Assembly: GCA_035627615.1 (NCBI GenBank)
Contig: DASPLL010000057.1
Location: forward strand, 22,852-86,851
Source of the DNA: BRH-c25 sp035627615
GTDB taxonomy: Bacteria; Bacillota; Clostridia; Lutisporales; Lutisporaceae
DNA: 64,000 bases
Reading direction: 5' to 3'
Shown: one piece after another, positions 18,701 through 25,434 of the stretch
Layout of the letters: every line of letters starts with the position of its first letter
Position numbering within the stretch: the first letter of the stretch is position 1
The notes under the pieces: model-generated
Told to the model about the DNA's origin: nothing
Databases searched by the model: none
What the model saw: only the letters and a program-made list of their open reading frames with translations
Translations under genes and position numbers: made by a program

Positions 18701-19085
18701 GGATCTGACAGGCGCACAGGTCAAAGCCGCGATTGAACATGGTATTATGTCTGCCGACTTCAACCCGGGTCAATTCTCCGGCTTGATGGTCAAATACGAT
18801 TCAACTAAGCCTGCAGGAGAAAGAATAGTTGAGATCAAGCTTGCCGACGGAACAGCTTTGGAAGATGATAAACTCTACAAGGTAGTTACAAATGACTTCC
18901 AGGCCGACGGCGGTGACAAGTACACGATGTTCAAGGACGGTCAGAACCGTTATAATACAAACATTCCTGTAAGAGATGTACTTGTAAATGAAATCAAAGC
19001 AAAAGGAACAATAAGCCCTGTAGATGACGGAAGACTCATAGATGTAAACAAAACCAGCATGCTTATGTATCAGATAGCAGCATAA
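15765..19085 (+). CDS. Secreted two-copy nucleotidase/2',3'-cyclic phosphodiesterase
   Basis: A secreted protein of 1106 residues with a signal peptide (basic start, long hydrophobic core, then NVLAEV). It contains two full copies of the metallophosphatase plus 5'-nucleotidase C-terminal unit. Copy 1 has STDLHGRIYPWE and GNHEFNFG; copy 2 has VNDFHGAM and GNHEFDWG. The second C-terminal domain has the substrate-site NGGGLRRD. The layout resembles Bacillus YfkN, but no LPXTG or S-layer domain is seen at the end. The ATG at 15765 is preferred (GGGGG 7 nt upstream). It would recover phosphate and nucleosides outside the cell. Confidence 0.88.
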   Translation: MKQVSKRLSILLTLIMILSMVLPMGNVLAEVAIDGIGPSVGSKATVTILGSTDLHGRIYPWEYATDTQDIDAGMAKIQTLVKQEKAANLNTILIDIGDTLQDNMADIFNNNDVHPMMQGLNYMGYDTWTLGNHEFNFGLDFLNKNISAFKGKVLAANIYKADGTRFVEPYAIFEKAGVRIAVVGLITPHIPRWEASTPEHFKDLTFKDPVEEAKKVVKELEGKYDVLVGSVHMGDTAEYGNTDGAIPIAEACPEFDVIFCGHKHAKFDNITSTNGVKLIEAGNYGWALAKADINVAYTASGWTVEDVATKNLPTDKVAADEEMLAEFKWVHDTAQTEANKVVGEITADFVNGVDYLTGGDKVTTLATAQVQDTAVVDLINTVQKHYAKAEISSAALFRNDSNLKKGDFKKKDVANIYMYENTLMGVNISGKNLKAYMEWSANYYNTYKEGDLAPGFNADIRGYNYDMFSGVNYEIDITKPAGSRIVNLTFNGSPIDDNKIYKLALNNYRFGTLLSLELIKNEDKYYDSFAEYGDAGRVRDLIVKYVQENLKGKLVPAVDNNWNIIGANYENPLKDEILAKVKEGKISIPTSMDGRTLNVRALNVDDVAKLGEVEGTSVISLITVNDFHGAMTGDAKNPGISKLVAYLKNEEKANKNGTLILSAGDMFQGTADSNLLYGKSVVTAMNEAGFDAMVLGNHEFDWGLDKLKARIAESDFPYLGANLIDKATGKTADFIRPYTIVEKNGIKVGIIGIVTPETATKTKPEMVAPFEFRNPAEVVNALVPEVKAAGADVIVVLSHLGALQDSKTGAITGEAADLAKAVTGVDAIIAGHTHANVSGFVNNIPVVANNYNGRSIGHIDIFMDAAAKTVSKRVPYLDGSAVKAMEDSRVTGWYAYIQKTIAPIKNEVLGNATADFPHSPKDTQTTLLGNWATDIMRKEVNADIAIQNGGGLRRDLPAGVVTMGLLYEIMPFDNTLFTMDLTGAQVKAAIEHGIMSADFNPGQFSGLMVKYDSTKPAGERIVEIKLADGTALEDDKLYKVVTNDFQADGGDKYTMFKDGQNRYNTNIPVRDVLVNEIKAKGTISPVDDGRLIDVNKTSMLMYQIAA

Positions 19086-19255
19086 TTTAGTACAGATGTT
19101 GGGGAAGGTGTTGAGCCTTCCCTCTTATTTTCCAAACCTTCCGGATAAACATATAAAATCAGTATCAAATGGAATTAATTATTTAACAAATAGGAGGAAT
19201 ATCGTAGATTTATGTAGAATAATAGTTAAATCCGGTATACAAGGGGGACATAATA

Positions 19256-19720
19256 TTGAATGTAGAATATATCAATCCATTTATAAACGTTTCGGTTAAT
19301 TTAGTGCAGATGGTTTGTAATGTAAGTGCTACGCGGGGACAAATATTTATAAAGGATTCGCCTTTCACGGCTGATAGAGTGGTTATTATAATCGGTATAG
19401 CAGGAGAATTCAAAGGACAGGCATTTTTCAGCATGGATGAAAGTACAGCCTGTAAGATCGCTTCTTCCATGATGATGGGTATGGAAGTGAATACTCTTGA
19501 TGAAATGGCCAAAAGTGCAATAGCAGAGCTTGGAAATATGATTATGGGCAATGTATCCACAGAATTTTATAATACCGGAATAAAAATAGATATTACTCCT
19601 CCGACGATTTTGGTAGGCAGTGATATGTCAGTTTCAACAAAGGGTATAAAGACCATTTGCGTACCATTACTATTGGATAATATAGGAAAAATAGAAGTTG
19701 ACGTAGCAATAACAGCATAA
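19256..19720 (+). CDS. cheX: CheX-type chemotaxis phosphatase
   Basis: CheC/CheX-family protein of 154 residues that removes phosphate from CheY-P. The catalytic ExxN pattern is in AIAELGNMIMGN (about residues 86-97); only one such motif is present, as in CheX, rather than the two of CheC. It starts with TTG at 19256, preceded by AAGGGGG at 19241-19247. It lies 18 kb from the main chemotaxis cluster of this window, which has CheD but no CheC, so it may serve that system. Confidence 0.85.
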   Translation: MNVEYINPFINVSVNLVQMVCNVSATRGQIFIKDSPFTADRVVIIIGIAGEFKGQAFFSMDESTACKIASSMMMGMEVNTLDEMAKSAIAELGNMIMGNVSTEFYNTGIKIDITPPTILVGSDMSVSTKGIKTICVPLLLDNIGKIEVDVAITA

Positions 19721-19791
19721 TTGATGCTTTAGAATGGAATAATATGATTGGGAGAGCAATTTTGCTATATTATTATTGGATTATCCTTAAT

Positions 19792-19810
19792 AGCAAGCTT
19801 GCTTTTTTTC
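19792..19810 (+). terminator. Possible short terminator after cheX
   Basis: The palindrome AGCAAGCTTGCT (19792-19803) is followed by a run of T residues. The stem is only about 4 bp with a tetraloop, so this is a weak candidate. Confidence 0.4.
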
Positions 19811-19904
19811 TGCAGAATCCATATAGTATACTTGCCGGGTATTAGGTGTTACTGTATGATATATTTGTGATTAAATATCAGATAAGCTTATAGGAGTTGT
19901 TAAT

Positions 19905-20369
19905 TTGAGCCTTAATATTGTATTAGTTGAACCGGAAATACCCCAGAATACGGGCAATATTGCAAGGACCTGTGCGGCAACAGGCTGCAGGCTGCATCTT
20001 GTCAGACCCCTGGGATTTTCGGTGGATGACAGGCATTTAAAGAGAGCCGGCTTGGATTATTGGAGCCTGGTGGATATAAATTACTACGACTCTTTTGATG
20101 AATTAAGGAGTCAATATCCGGGGGGGTTATTTTTCTATTCAACTACTAAGGGTAAAAAGAAGCATACTGAGGCAGTGTACGAAAAGGATTGCTTTATTGT
20201 ATTCGGGAAGGAGACTGCCGGATTGCCCAAAGCCCTGCTCGAAGAGAACAAGGAGTTCTGTATAAGGGTGCCGATGATAAATGACGCCCGATCGCTGAAT
20301 CTGGCAAACTCTGTCGCAATTGTGGTATACGAAGCACTGAGACAGATAGGCTTTCCGGGCATGCTGTAG
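19905..20369 (+). CDS. trmL: tRNA (cytidine/uridine-34-2'-O)-methyltransferase
   Basis: SPOUT-class methyltransferase that methylates the ribose of the wobble nucleotide in tRNA-Leu species. The 154-residue length is that of the minimal TrmL (YibK) type. Motifs are PQNTGNIARTC near the N-terminus, FGKETAGLP in the middle and the knotted C-terminal SLNLANSVAIVVYE, where AdoMet binds. The start is the TTG at 19905 after AGGAG. It is followed after 23 nt by a degV gene, probably co-transcribed. Confidence 0.92.
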   Translation: MSLNIVLVEPEIPQNTGNIARTCAATGCRLHLVRPLGFSVDDRHLKRAGLDYWSLVDINYYDSFDELRSQYPGGLFFYSTTKGKKKHTEAVYEKDCFIVFGKETAGLPKALLEENKEFCIRVPMINDARSLNLANSVAIVVYEALRQIGFPGML

Positions 20370-20392
20370 GATTTCTAAAGGGAGGAGAATAC

Positions 20393-21232
20393 ATGGGGAT
20401 TAAAATAATAACAGATTCCATCTGTGATGTTCCCAAAGAGTATGTCGATAGGTATGGAATAAAGGTAATGCCATTGACGGTGCATTTTGGCGATGAATCG
20501 TACAAGGATGGGATAGACCTTACTTTAGCGGAGTTTCTGACCAAGCTTGAAAAGGCAGAAGTGCTTCCGACAACCTCTCAGGTAACCCCGGGAACATTTA
20601 TAGAAGCCTTCAGGGAAGAGTTGGATAGGGGAAATGTGGTCATAGCAATACATGGTTCTTCACAGCTCAGCGGGACTTACAGCTCGGCGGTAATGGCCAG
20701 GGAACAAATCGGAGAAGCCGGCATATATGTCATAGATTCAAAAGGAATAACTCTTGGGGCAGGTATGCTGGTAATCAAGGCTGCAAGACTTGCTGAAGCG
20801 GGCATGGAGCCTGAAGCAATAGTAAAGGAAATTGAGGAAATAAAAGAAAAGCTTAAGCACCTGATAGTAGTGGATACCCTGAAGTATCTCCATAAAGGCG
20901 GGAGATTGTCATTATCCGCTTCCGTACTGGGTTCGATACTTAATATCAAACCGATACTTACTGTAGTGAATGGGAAACTGGAGCTTTTTGAAAAAGCAAG
21001 GGGAATAAAAAAGGCCATAGCTTTAGTAATGGATACCATTAAGGACAATGGTTGGACTCTGGACGGCAAGGTGATAGGAATAAACCATATAGATGATCTG
21101 GAGCACATGCGCATGCTGGAGGAGGAGCTTAAGAAGGAATACAATATAAAAGAAGTAATAAGAGGAGAAGTGGGCTCTGTGGTGGCTACTCACGGAGGGC
21201 CCGGTGCTGTTGCATTATACTTTGAAGTATAA
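20393..21232 (+). CDS. DegV family fatty-acid-binding protein (second copy)
   Basis: A 279-residue DegV/FakB-like lipid carrier. It has ITDSICDVP at the N-terminus, LPTTSQVTPG, HGSSQLSGTY and the C-terminal ATHGGPGAV, which line the fatty-acid pocket in this family. The ATG at 20393 follows GGGAGGAG. It differs clearly from the copy at 11822, so the two may prefer different acyl chains. FakA is not in the window. Its stop is followed by the promoter of the glycine reductase leader. Confidence 0.9.
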   Translation: MGIKIITDSICDVPKEYVDRYGIKVMPLTVHFGDESYKDGIDLTLAEFLTKLEKAEVLPTTSQVTPGTFIEAFREELDRGNVVIAIHGSSQLSGTYSSAVMAREQIGEAGIYVIDSKGITLGAGMLVIKAARLAEAGMEPEAIVKEIEEIKEKLKHLIVVDTLKYLHKGGRLSLSASVLGSILNIKPILTVVNGKLELFEKARGIKKAIALVMDTIKDNGWTLDGKVIGINHIDDLEHMRMLEEELKKEYNIKEVIRGEVGSVVATHGGPGAVALYFEV

Positions 21233-21244
21233 GTTGATAAAAAA

Positions 21245-21273
21245 TTGACAATGGCATAATTTTGGTGTATATT
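21245..21273 (+). promoter_or_regulatory. Predicted sigma-A promoter of the glycine reductase operon
   Basis: TTGACA (21245-21250) and TATATT (21268-21273) are 17 nt apart. Transcription would begin about 85 nt before the glycine riboswitch. The stretch 21233-21627 (395 nt without a gene) holds this promoter, the riboswitch and its terminator. Confidence 0.75.
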
Positions 21274-21364
21274 TAATATGTAGTAAAAAGTTAAAATATT
21301 ACTTTTATAGATAATTTGAATAATATTTGATTTGAGTATAGAAAATGAATATAGTGCGGAAGAT

Positions 21365-21551
21365 GGTTTTCGGGAGAGACCAATTTTGGCGCCGAAGGAA
21401 TAAGTCATAATGAATGCTTTATGATGAAGCTCTCAGGCAAAAGGACCGATAACCGGACGCACCTCTGGAAAGCGAAAGCACCGAAGGATCAACTCGTTAT
21501 ATGAGATGTATGCTCATCTGGCGAAGAATATCTCAGGTATAGGAACAGAGG
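21365..21551 (+). promoter_or_regulatory. Tandem glycine riboswitch
   Basis: Two glycine aptamers in series. The first has CGGGAGAGACC, GGCGCCGAAGGA and CTCTCAGGCAAAAGGACCG; the second has CCTCTGGAAAG, CACCGAAGGATCAA and TCTCAGGTATAGGAACAGAGG. The closing stem of the second aptamer pairs CCTCTG (21462-21467) with CAGAGG (21546-21551). Bases 21547-21551 are also the start of the downstream terminator stem, so the two structures exclude each other. Glycine binding would therefore turn expression on, which fits an operon that consumes glycine. Confidence 0.93.
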
Positions 21552-21577
21552 TAGAGGCATAGTCTCTATCTCTTTTT
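21546..21577 (+). terminator. Riboswitch-controlled intrinsic terminator
   Basis: AGAGGTAGAG (21547-21556) pairs with CTCTATCTCT (21564-21573), and T residues follow. Its 5' arm overlaps the closing stem of glycine aptamer 2, giving a mutually exclusive expression platform. Confidence 0.85.
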
Positions 21578-21627
21578 ATTTTTCTCAAATTAAAAATGAA
21601 TATAAAAATCAGTCCGGAGGGATAAAT

Positions 21628-22011
21628 CTGAATAATAGTTTTAGTGTTATTACGAATAACATTCTTGTTAAGGATAAGTATTGTGCACAATTGGATATTA
21701 CATATGTAGCTGGGCAATATATTGATGTACTGAAATTAGTACGGGATATGGTGCACAAGGGTTCCAAACTTATTACCCATCCGTTGATGGGGAGTATAAA
21801 ACCAAATGAGACTCCTTACAGAAGTATCGTTCTGTCGGAGGGGATGACTCTGGATATTGATTCTCTGACGATTATTGAGAGCAGCATTTCTGCAGCGGAG
21901 AAATTTTTGAAGGACAACAAGACAGACTTATGGAATGAGGATGTACTGAAGGATTTCAGGTTTGTTGATTTAAAGCTTTTTGAGAGTGCATTGGAGAGTA
22001 TAGGAAAATAG
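21628..22011 (+). CDS. grdX: GrdX family protein with a probable CTG start
   Basis: GrdX is the small conserved first gene of many glycine reductase operons; its biochemical role is unknown. The family's N-terminal segment is visible as ITNNILVKDKY, followed by HKGSKLITHPLMGS and KPNETPYRS. No ATG, GTG or TTG occurs in frame before this conserved start. The best start is CTG at 21628, 6 nt after GGAGGG (21616-21621), giving 127 residues. A TTG at 21691 would cut off the conserved N-terminus. The gene ends 10 nt before trxB. Confidence 0.82.
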   Translation: MNNSFSVITNNILVKDKYCAQLDITYVAGQYIDVLKLVRDMVHKGSKLITHPLMGSIKPNETPYRSIVLSEGMTLDIDSLTIIESSISAAEKFLKDNKTDLWNEDVLKDFRFVDLKLFESALESIGK

Positions 22012-22021
22012 GAGGTATAAA

Positions 22022-22954
22022 ATGAGTAAGGTGTATGATGTTGCGATAATAGGAGGAGGACCTGCAGGGCTTGCAGCGGGTTTATATGCTTCAAGGTCCA
22101 GAATGAGTGCAATTATAGTAGAAAAAGCAAAATGGGGAGGACAGGCGGGCACCACAGAGGAACTGGAGAACTATCCCGGTTCTATTGAAATGCCTACAGG
22201 ACCCAAGCTGATGGAAAGAATGAAAGGTCAGGCTGAAGCTTTTGGTACCGAACTTGTTAAGGATGAAGTAACAGGTTTTGATATATCCAACAAGGTAAAG
22301 GTATTAAAGCTTGGAAGCGGTAAGGAAATCAGTGCAAAGACAATAATAATCGCGACCGGTGCGCAGCCGATGATGCTGGGTGCACCCGGAGAAATGGAGC
22401 TCAGAGGTAAAGGGGTATCCTATTGTGCAACCTGCGATGCGGATTTCTTCACTGAGCTGGAAGTGGTAGTAGTCGGCGGTGGAGATGCGGCAGTAGAGGA
22501 AGCAATATATCTTACCAAATTTGCTGATAAAGTTACTATAGTTCACAGAAGAGATGAGTTCAGGGCTGCAAAATCAATTGTTGAAAAGGCAATGAACAAT
22601 GAAAAGATCAATATTGTATGGAATACTGTAGTGGAAGAGATATACGGAGATGGGATAGTCGAGGGTGCAAAGTTCAAGAATGTGAAGACAGGTGAAGTAA
22701 CAGATTTCAGAACTGACGGGATATTCATGTTTGTTGGCACCAAGCCGATATCCGAGTTTGCCAAAGGTTTAGTCGAAATGGACCAGAAGGGTTATATTAT
22801 AGCCGATGAGGAAATGAGGACATCGGTTGAAGGCATATTTGCCGCAGGAGATGTAAGGGTGAAATCTCTGAGACAGGTTATAACAGCTGCAGCAGACGGA
22901 GCAATAGCCGCAGTCAATGCAGAAAAATATATAGAGAAGAATTTTGAACATTAA
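22022..22954 (+). CDS. trxB: Thioredoxin reductase of the glycine reductase operon
   Basis: FAD- and NADPH-binding flavoprotein of 310 residues that passes electrons to TrxA, and so to glycine reductase. The FAD motif GGGPAGLAAGLYASR is at the N-terminus, the redox-active disulfide in YCATCDADFF (about residues 135-144), and the second nucleotide-binding glycines in GGGDAAVEEA. AGGAGG lies upstream of the ATG at 22022. Order grdX-trxB-trxA is the classic Stickland arrangement. Confidence 0.95.
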   Translation: MSKVYDVAIIGGGPAGLAAGLYASRSRMSAIIVEKAKWGGQAGTTEELENYPGSIEMPTGPKLMERMKGQAEAFGTELVKDEVTGFDISNKVKVLKLGSGKEISAKTIIIATGAQPMMLGAPGEMELRGKGVSYCATCDADFFTELEVVVVGGGDAAVEEAIYLTKFADKVTIVHRRDEFRAAKSIVEKAMNNEKINIVWNTVVEEIYGDGIVEGAKFKNVKTGEVTDFRTDGIFMFVGTKPISEFAKGLVEMDQKGYIIADEEMRTSVEGIFAAGDVRVKSLRQVITAAADGAIAAVNAEKYIEKNFEH

Positions 22955-22963
22955 TTTTTTCAA

Positions 22964-23053
22964 GGCAATAGGCGCGGGGCAATAGGCAATAGGATTGAGC
23001 AGGGCTTCGAAGCACTGCCGGAACCCATTGCCCATTGCCAATAACCCATTGCC
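22964..23053. repeat. Repeat element B: 90-nt inverted repeat of heptads around GCTTCGAAGC
   Basis: GG-type units of the form GGCAATA start every 7 nt at 22964, 22971, 22978, 22985 and 22992. On the other side the complementary GCC ends recur every 7 nt (23030, 23037, 23044 imperfectly, 23051). The axis is between 23008 and 23009 in the palindrome GCTTCGAAGC (23004-23013), and the first and last units are exactly symmetric about it. Most mismatches between arms are A opposite C at the same heptad position. It lies between trxB and trxA and would fold into a long mRNA hairpin. Confidence 0.88.
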
Positions 23054-23092
23054 TGAATTGAGCGAAGCGAAATTTTAAAAGGAGGTGAAAAA

Positions 23093-23413
23093 ATGATAGA
23101 GCTGAATAAGGATAACTTTGACGCAGAGGTACTTCAGGCAGCCGGACCGGTACTTGTTGATTTCTGGGGTGAAAAGTGTGAGCCTTGTAAGGCATTGATG
23201 CCTGACGTTCACGCATTAGCTGAAAAATATGGAGAAAAAATGAAGATGTGCAAGCTTAACACTACTGAAAACAGAAGGCTTGCGATAGGGCAGAAGGTGT
23301 TGGGACTTCCTACCTTCATTGTGTACAAAAATGGAGAAAAGGTAAAAGAAATAAGTGGAGCTGAAAATTGTACACCTGAAACAATTGAGAGTCTTATAAA
23401 AGAAAATATATAG
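23093..23413 (+). CDS. trxA: Thioredoxin with a CEPC active site
   Basis: A 106-residue thioredoxin whose redox motif is KCEPCK rather than the usual WCGPCK. Variant active sites of this kind are known from thioredoxins encoded in amino-acid-fermenting clostridial grd operons. The cis-proline segment LGLPTF is intact. It receives electrons from TrxB and re-reduces the selenoprotein of glycine reductase. AAAAGGAGGTG precedes the ATG at 23093. Element B separates it from trxB without disrupting either gene. Confidence 0.93.
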   Translation: MIELNKDNFDAEVLQAAGPVLVDFWGEKCEPCKALMPDVHALAEKYGEKMKMCKLNTTENRRLAIGQKVLGLPTFIVYKNGEKVKEISGAENCTPETIESLIKENI

Positions 23414-23474
23414 AAAAAAATAATCTGTGACCGCATTTTGAAAACTTACTCATATTATCAGGGAGGTGAACGTT

Positions 23475-24761
23475 TTGCGTTTAGAGTTGGGTAATATATT
23501 AATTAAAGATGTACAATTCGGTAATGCAACCAAGGTGGAAAAAGGGACCCTGTATGTCAACAAAGCTGAGCTTCTGGAAGCAGTAAGCGGTGACCCAAGA
23601 CTCACAAAGATTGAGATTGATATCGCAAAACCGGGTGAAGAGACCAGAATAATGCCTGTAAAAGATGTAATCGAGCCCAGAGTTAAGGTTGAAGGCCCAG
23701 GTGGGATACTCCCCGGCATGATCAGCAAGGTTGATGTAGTTGGCTCAGGCAAAACACATGTGTTAAAAGGTGCTGCAGTTGTTACTGCAGGTAAGATCGT
23801 GGGATTCCAGGAAGGCATTATAGATATGAGCGGCCCTGGAGCAGAGTATACTCCATTCTCAAAGACAATGAACATAACAATTGTTTGCACACCGGTTGAT
23901 AAGCTTCAGCAGCATGAACATGAACAGGCAGTGAGGATGGTAGGCTTCAAGGCAGCGGCTTATCTGGGAGAAGCAGGCAGAAATGTAACACCTGATGAAA
24001 TCAAGGTCTATGAAACTCCAACCCTTATGGAAGGAATGAAACTATATCCGAATCTTCCAAGAGTGGCATATGTATATATGCTTCAGACACAAGGGCTGCT
24101 TCATGATACTTATGTATATGGTGTGGATGCAAAGAAAATAGTTCCTACAATCATATATCCTACAGAGACTATGGATGGGGCAATTGTAAGCGGGAACTGT
24201 GTTTCAGCTTGTGATAAGAATCCGACCTACAACCATATGAACAATCCTATAATTGAAGACCTTTATGAAAGACATGGCAAGGATTTTAACTTTGTAGGCG
24301 TCATAATCACAAATGAAAACGTTACACTTGCAGACAAGGAAAGATCCTCGAACTGGACAGCAAAGCTTGCTGAGTATATGAATCTTGATGCAGTTATTAT
24401 ATCCGAAGAAGGCTTTGGAAATCCGGATACAGACCTTATGATGAACTGCAAGAAGATATCCGCAAAGGGTATCAAGACTGTACTGGTTACAGATGAATAC
24501 GCCGGCAGAGACGGTGCATCACAGTCCCTGGCAGATGCCGACAAAGCTGCGGATGCAGTGGTTACAGCAGGCAACGCAAATGAAGTGATTTCACTGCCGC
24601 CGATGAAGAAGGTAATAGGCTACCTTGAACCGGCAGATACAATAGCTGGTGGTTTTGCAGGAAGCTTAAAGGCTGATGGAAGCATAATCGCCGAGCTTCA
24701 GGTAATAACCGGAGCAACAAGTGAAATAGGTTTTAACAAATTATCAGCTACACAGTATTAA
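23475..24761 (+). CDS. grdE: Glycine reductase component B alpha/beta proprotein
   Basis: GrdE is made as a proprotein and cleaved at an internal cysteine to create a pyruvoyl group, which forms a Schiff base with glycine. That site is in GNCVSACDKNP; with the start chosen here the first cysteine is residue 242. The TTG at 23475 gives the typical N-terminus MRLELGNI and lies 8 nt after GGGAGG. A GTG at 23466 overlaps the ribosome binding site. The product is 428 residues. Together with GrdB it forms the glycine-specific protein B. Confidence 0.94.
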   Translation: MRLELGNILIKDVQFGNATKVEKGTLYVNKAELLEAVSGDPRLTKIEIDIAKPGEETRIMPVKDVIEPRVKVEGPGGILPGMISKVDVVGSGKTHVLKGAAVVTAGKIVGFQEGIIDMSGPGAEYTPFSKTMNITIVCTPVDKLQQHEHEQAVRMVGFKAAAYLGEAGRNVTPDEIKVYETPTLMEGMKLYPNLPRVAYVYMLQTQGLLHDTYVYGVDAKKIVPTIIYPTETMDGAIVSGNCVSACDKNPTYNHMNNPIIEDLYERHGKDFNFVGVIITNENVTLADKERSSNWTAKLAEYMNLDAVIISEEGFGNPDTDLMMNCKKISAKGIKTVLVTDEYAGRDGASQSLADADKAADAVVTAGNANEVISLPPMKKVIGYLEPADTIAGGFAGSLKADGSIIAELQVITGATSEIGFNKLSATQY

Positions 24762-24785
24762 TTTGGGGTATTCCTATAGGGTATT

Positions 24786-24864
24786 GCCACGAGCCGCGTG
24801 CCACGAGCGCTTAAGATAGGCTTCGAAGCTTCCGTTGGAGCACGAGGCACGGAGCACGAAGCAA
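24786..24864. repeat. Repeat element C: heptads around GCTTCGAAGC
   Basis: GCC-type units (GCCACGA, GCCGCGT, GCCACGA) start at 24786, 24793 and 24800, all 7 nt apart. Right of the centre, CACG recurs at 24841, 24848 and 24855 with a final CAA at 24862. The centre GCTTCGAAGC is at 24820-24829. The arms pair less well than in element B. It fills the space between grdE and grdA. Confidence 0.82.
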
Positions 24865-24910
24865 AGCCCATAAGCAACGACCCAAGAATAATTTTGAAAG
24901 GATGAATAGG

Positions 24911-25375
24911 ATGTTAAAGGATAAAAAGATCATCATCATTGGTGACAGAGACGGTATCCCAGCTCCTGCCATAGAAGAGTGCATAAAGACAATTGGCGCT
25001 GAAGTAGTATTCGCATCTACAGAGTGCTTTGTCTGAACCGCCGCAGGAGCAATGGATCTGGAAAATCAGAAAAGAGTTTTGGATTTATCAGAAAAATACG
25101 GTAAGGAGAACATGGCCGTTATTCTTGGTACTTCTGAAGCTGAATCTGCAGGGCTTACTGCTGAAACAGTTACAGCAGGCGACCCGACTTTCGCAGGTCC
25201 TTTGGCAGGAGTCTCGTTGGGACTCAGGGTTTACCACATATTTGAATTAAAGGATCAGGTAGATGCAGGCGTATATGATGAACAGTGCGGTATGATGGAA
25301 ATGGTTCTTGATGTTGATGCTATCAATAATGAAGTTAAATCAATAAGAGACCAGTACTGCCAGTTTAAAGACTGA
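24911..25375 (+). CDS. grdA: Glycine reductase selenoprotein A
   Basis: Selenoprotein A accepts the carboxymethyl group of glycine on selenium and carries it to protein C. The reading frame has an in-frame TGA at 25034-25036 (residue 42) in the canonical context ECFV-Sec-TAAGAMDLENQ, and continues to the stop at 25373-25375, giving 154 residues. The ATG at 24911 lies 8 nt after GAAAGGA. Without selenocysteine insertion the product would be a 41-residue stub, so the organism must have SelA, SelB, SelD and tRNA-Sec. The start of the family, KIIIIGDRDGIPAP, is clear. Confidence 0.96.
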
Positions 25376-25434
25376 TAAAACAGTTTATTGAGTTTTATCC
25401 CTTAAGCAAATCTGGAGAGGAGGGAAACTTCTAA

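Noticed and set aside
15765..19085. S-layer homology or sortase anchor at the nucleotidase C-terminus
   Set aside because: The protein ends in a short non-hydrophobic tail with no LPXTG or SLH motif.
22964..23053. Heptad repeats as a CRISPR array or tandem satellite
   Set aside because: The units are 7 nt, have no spacers, and the two sides are complementary about a centre rather than direct repeats of 20-40 nt.
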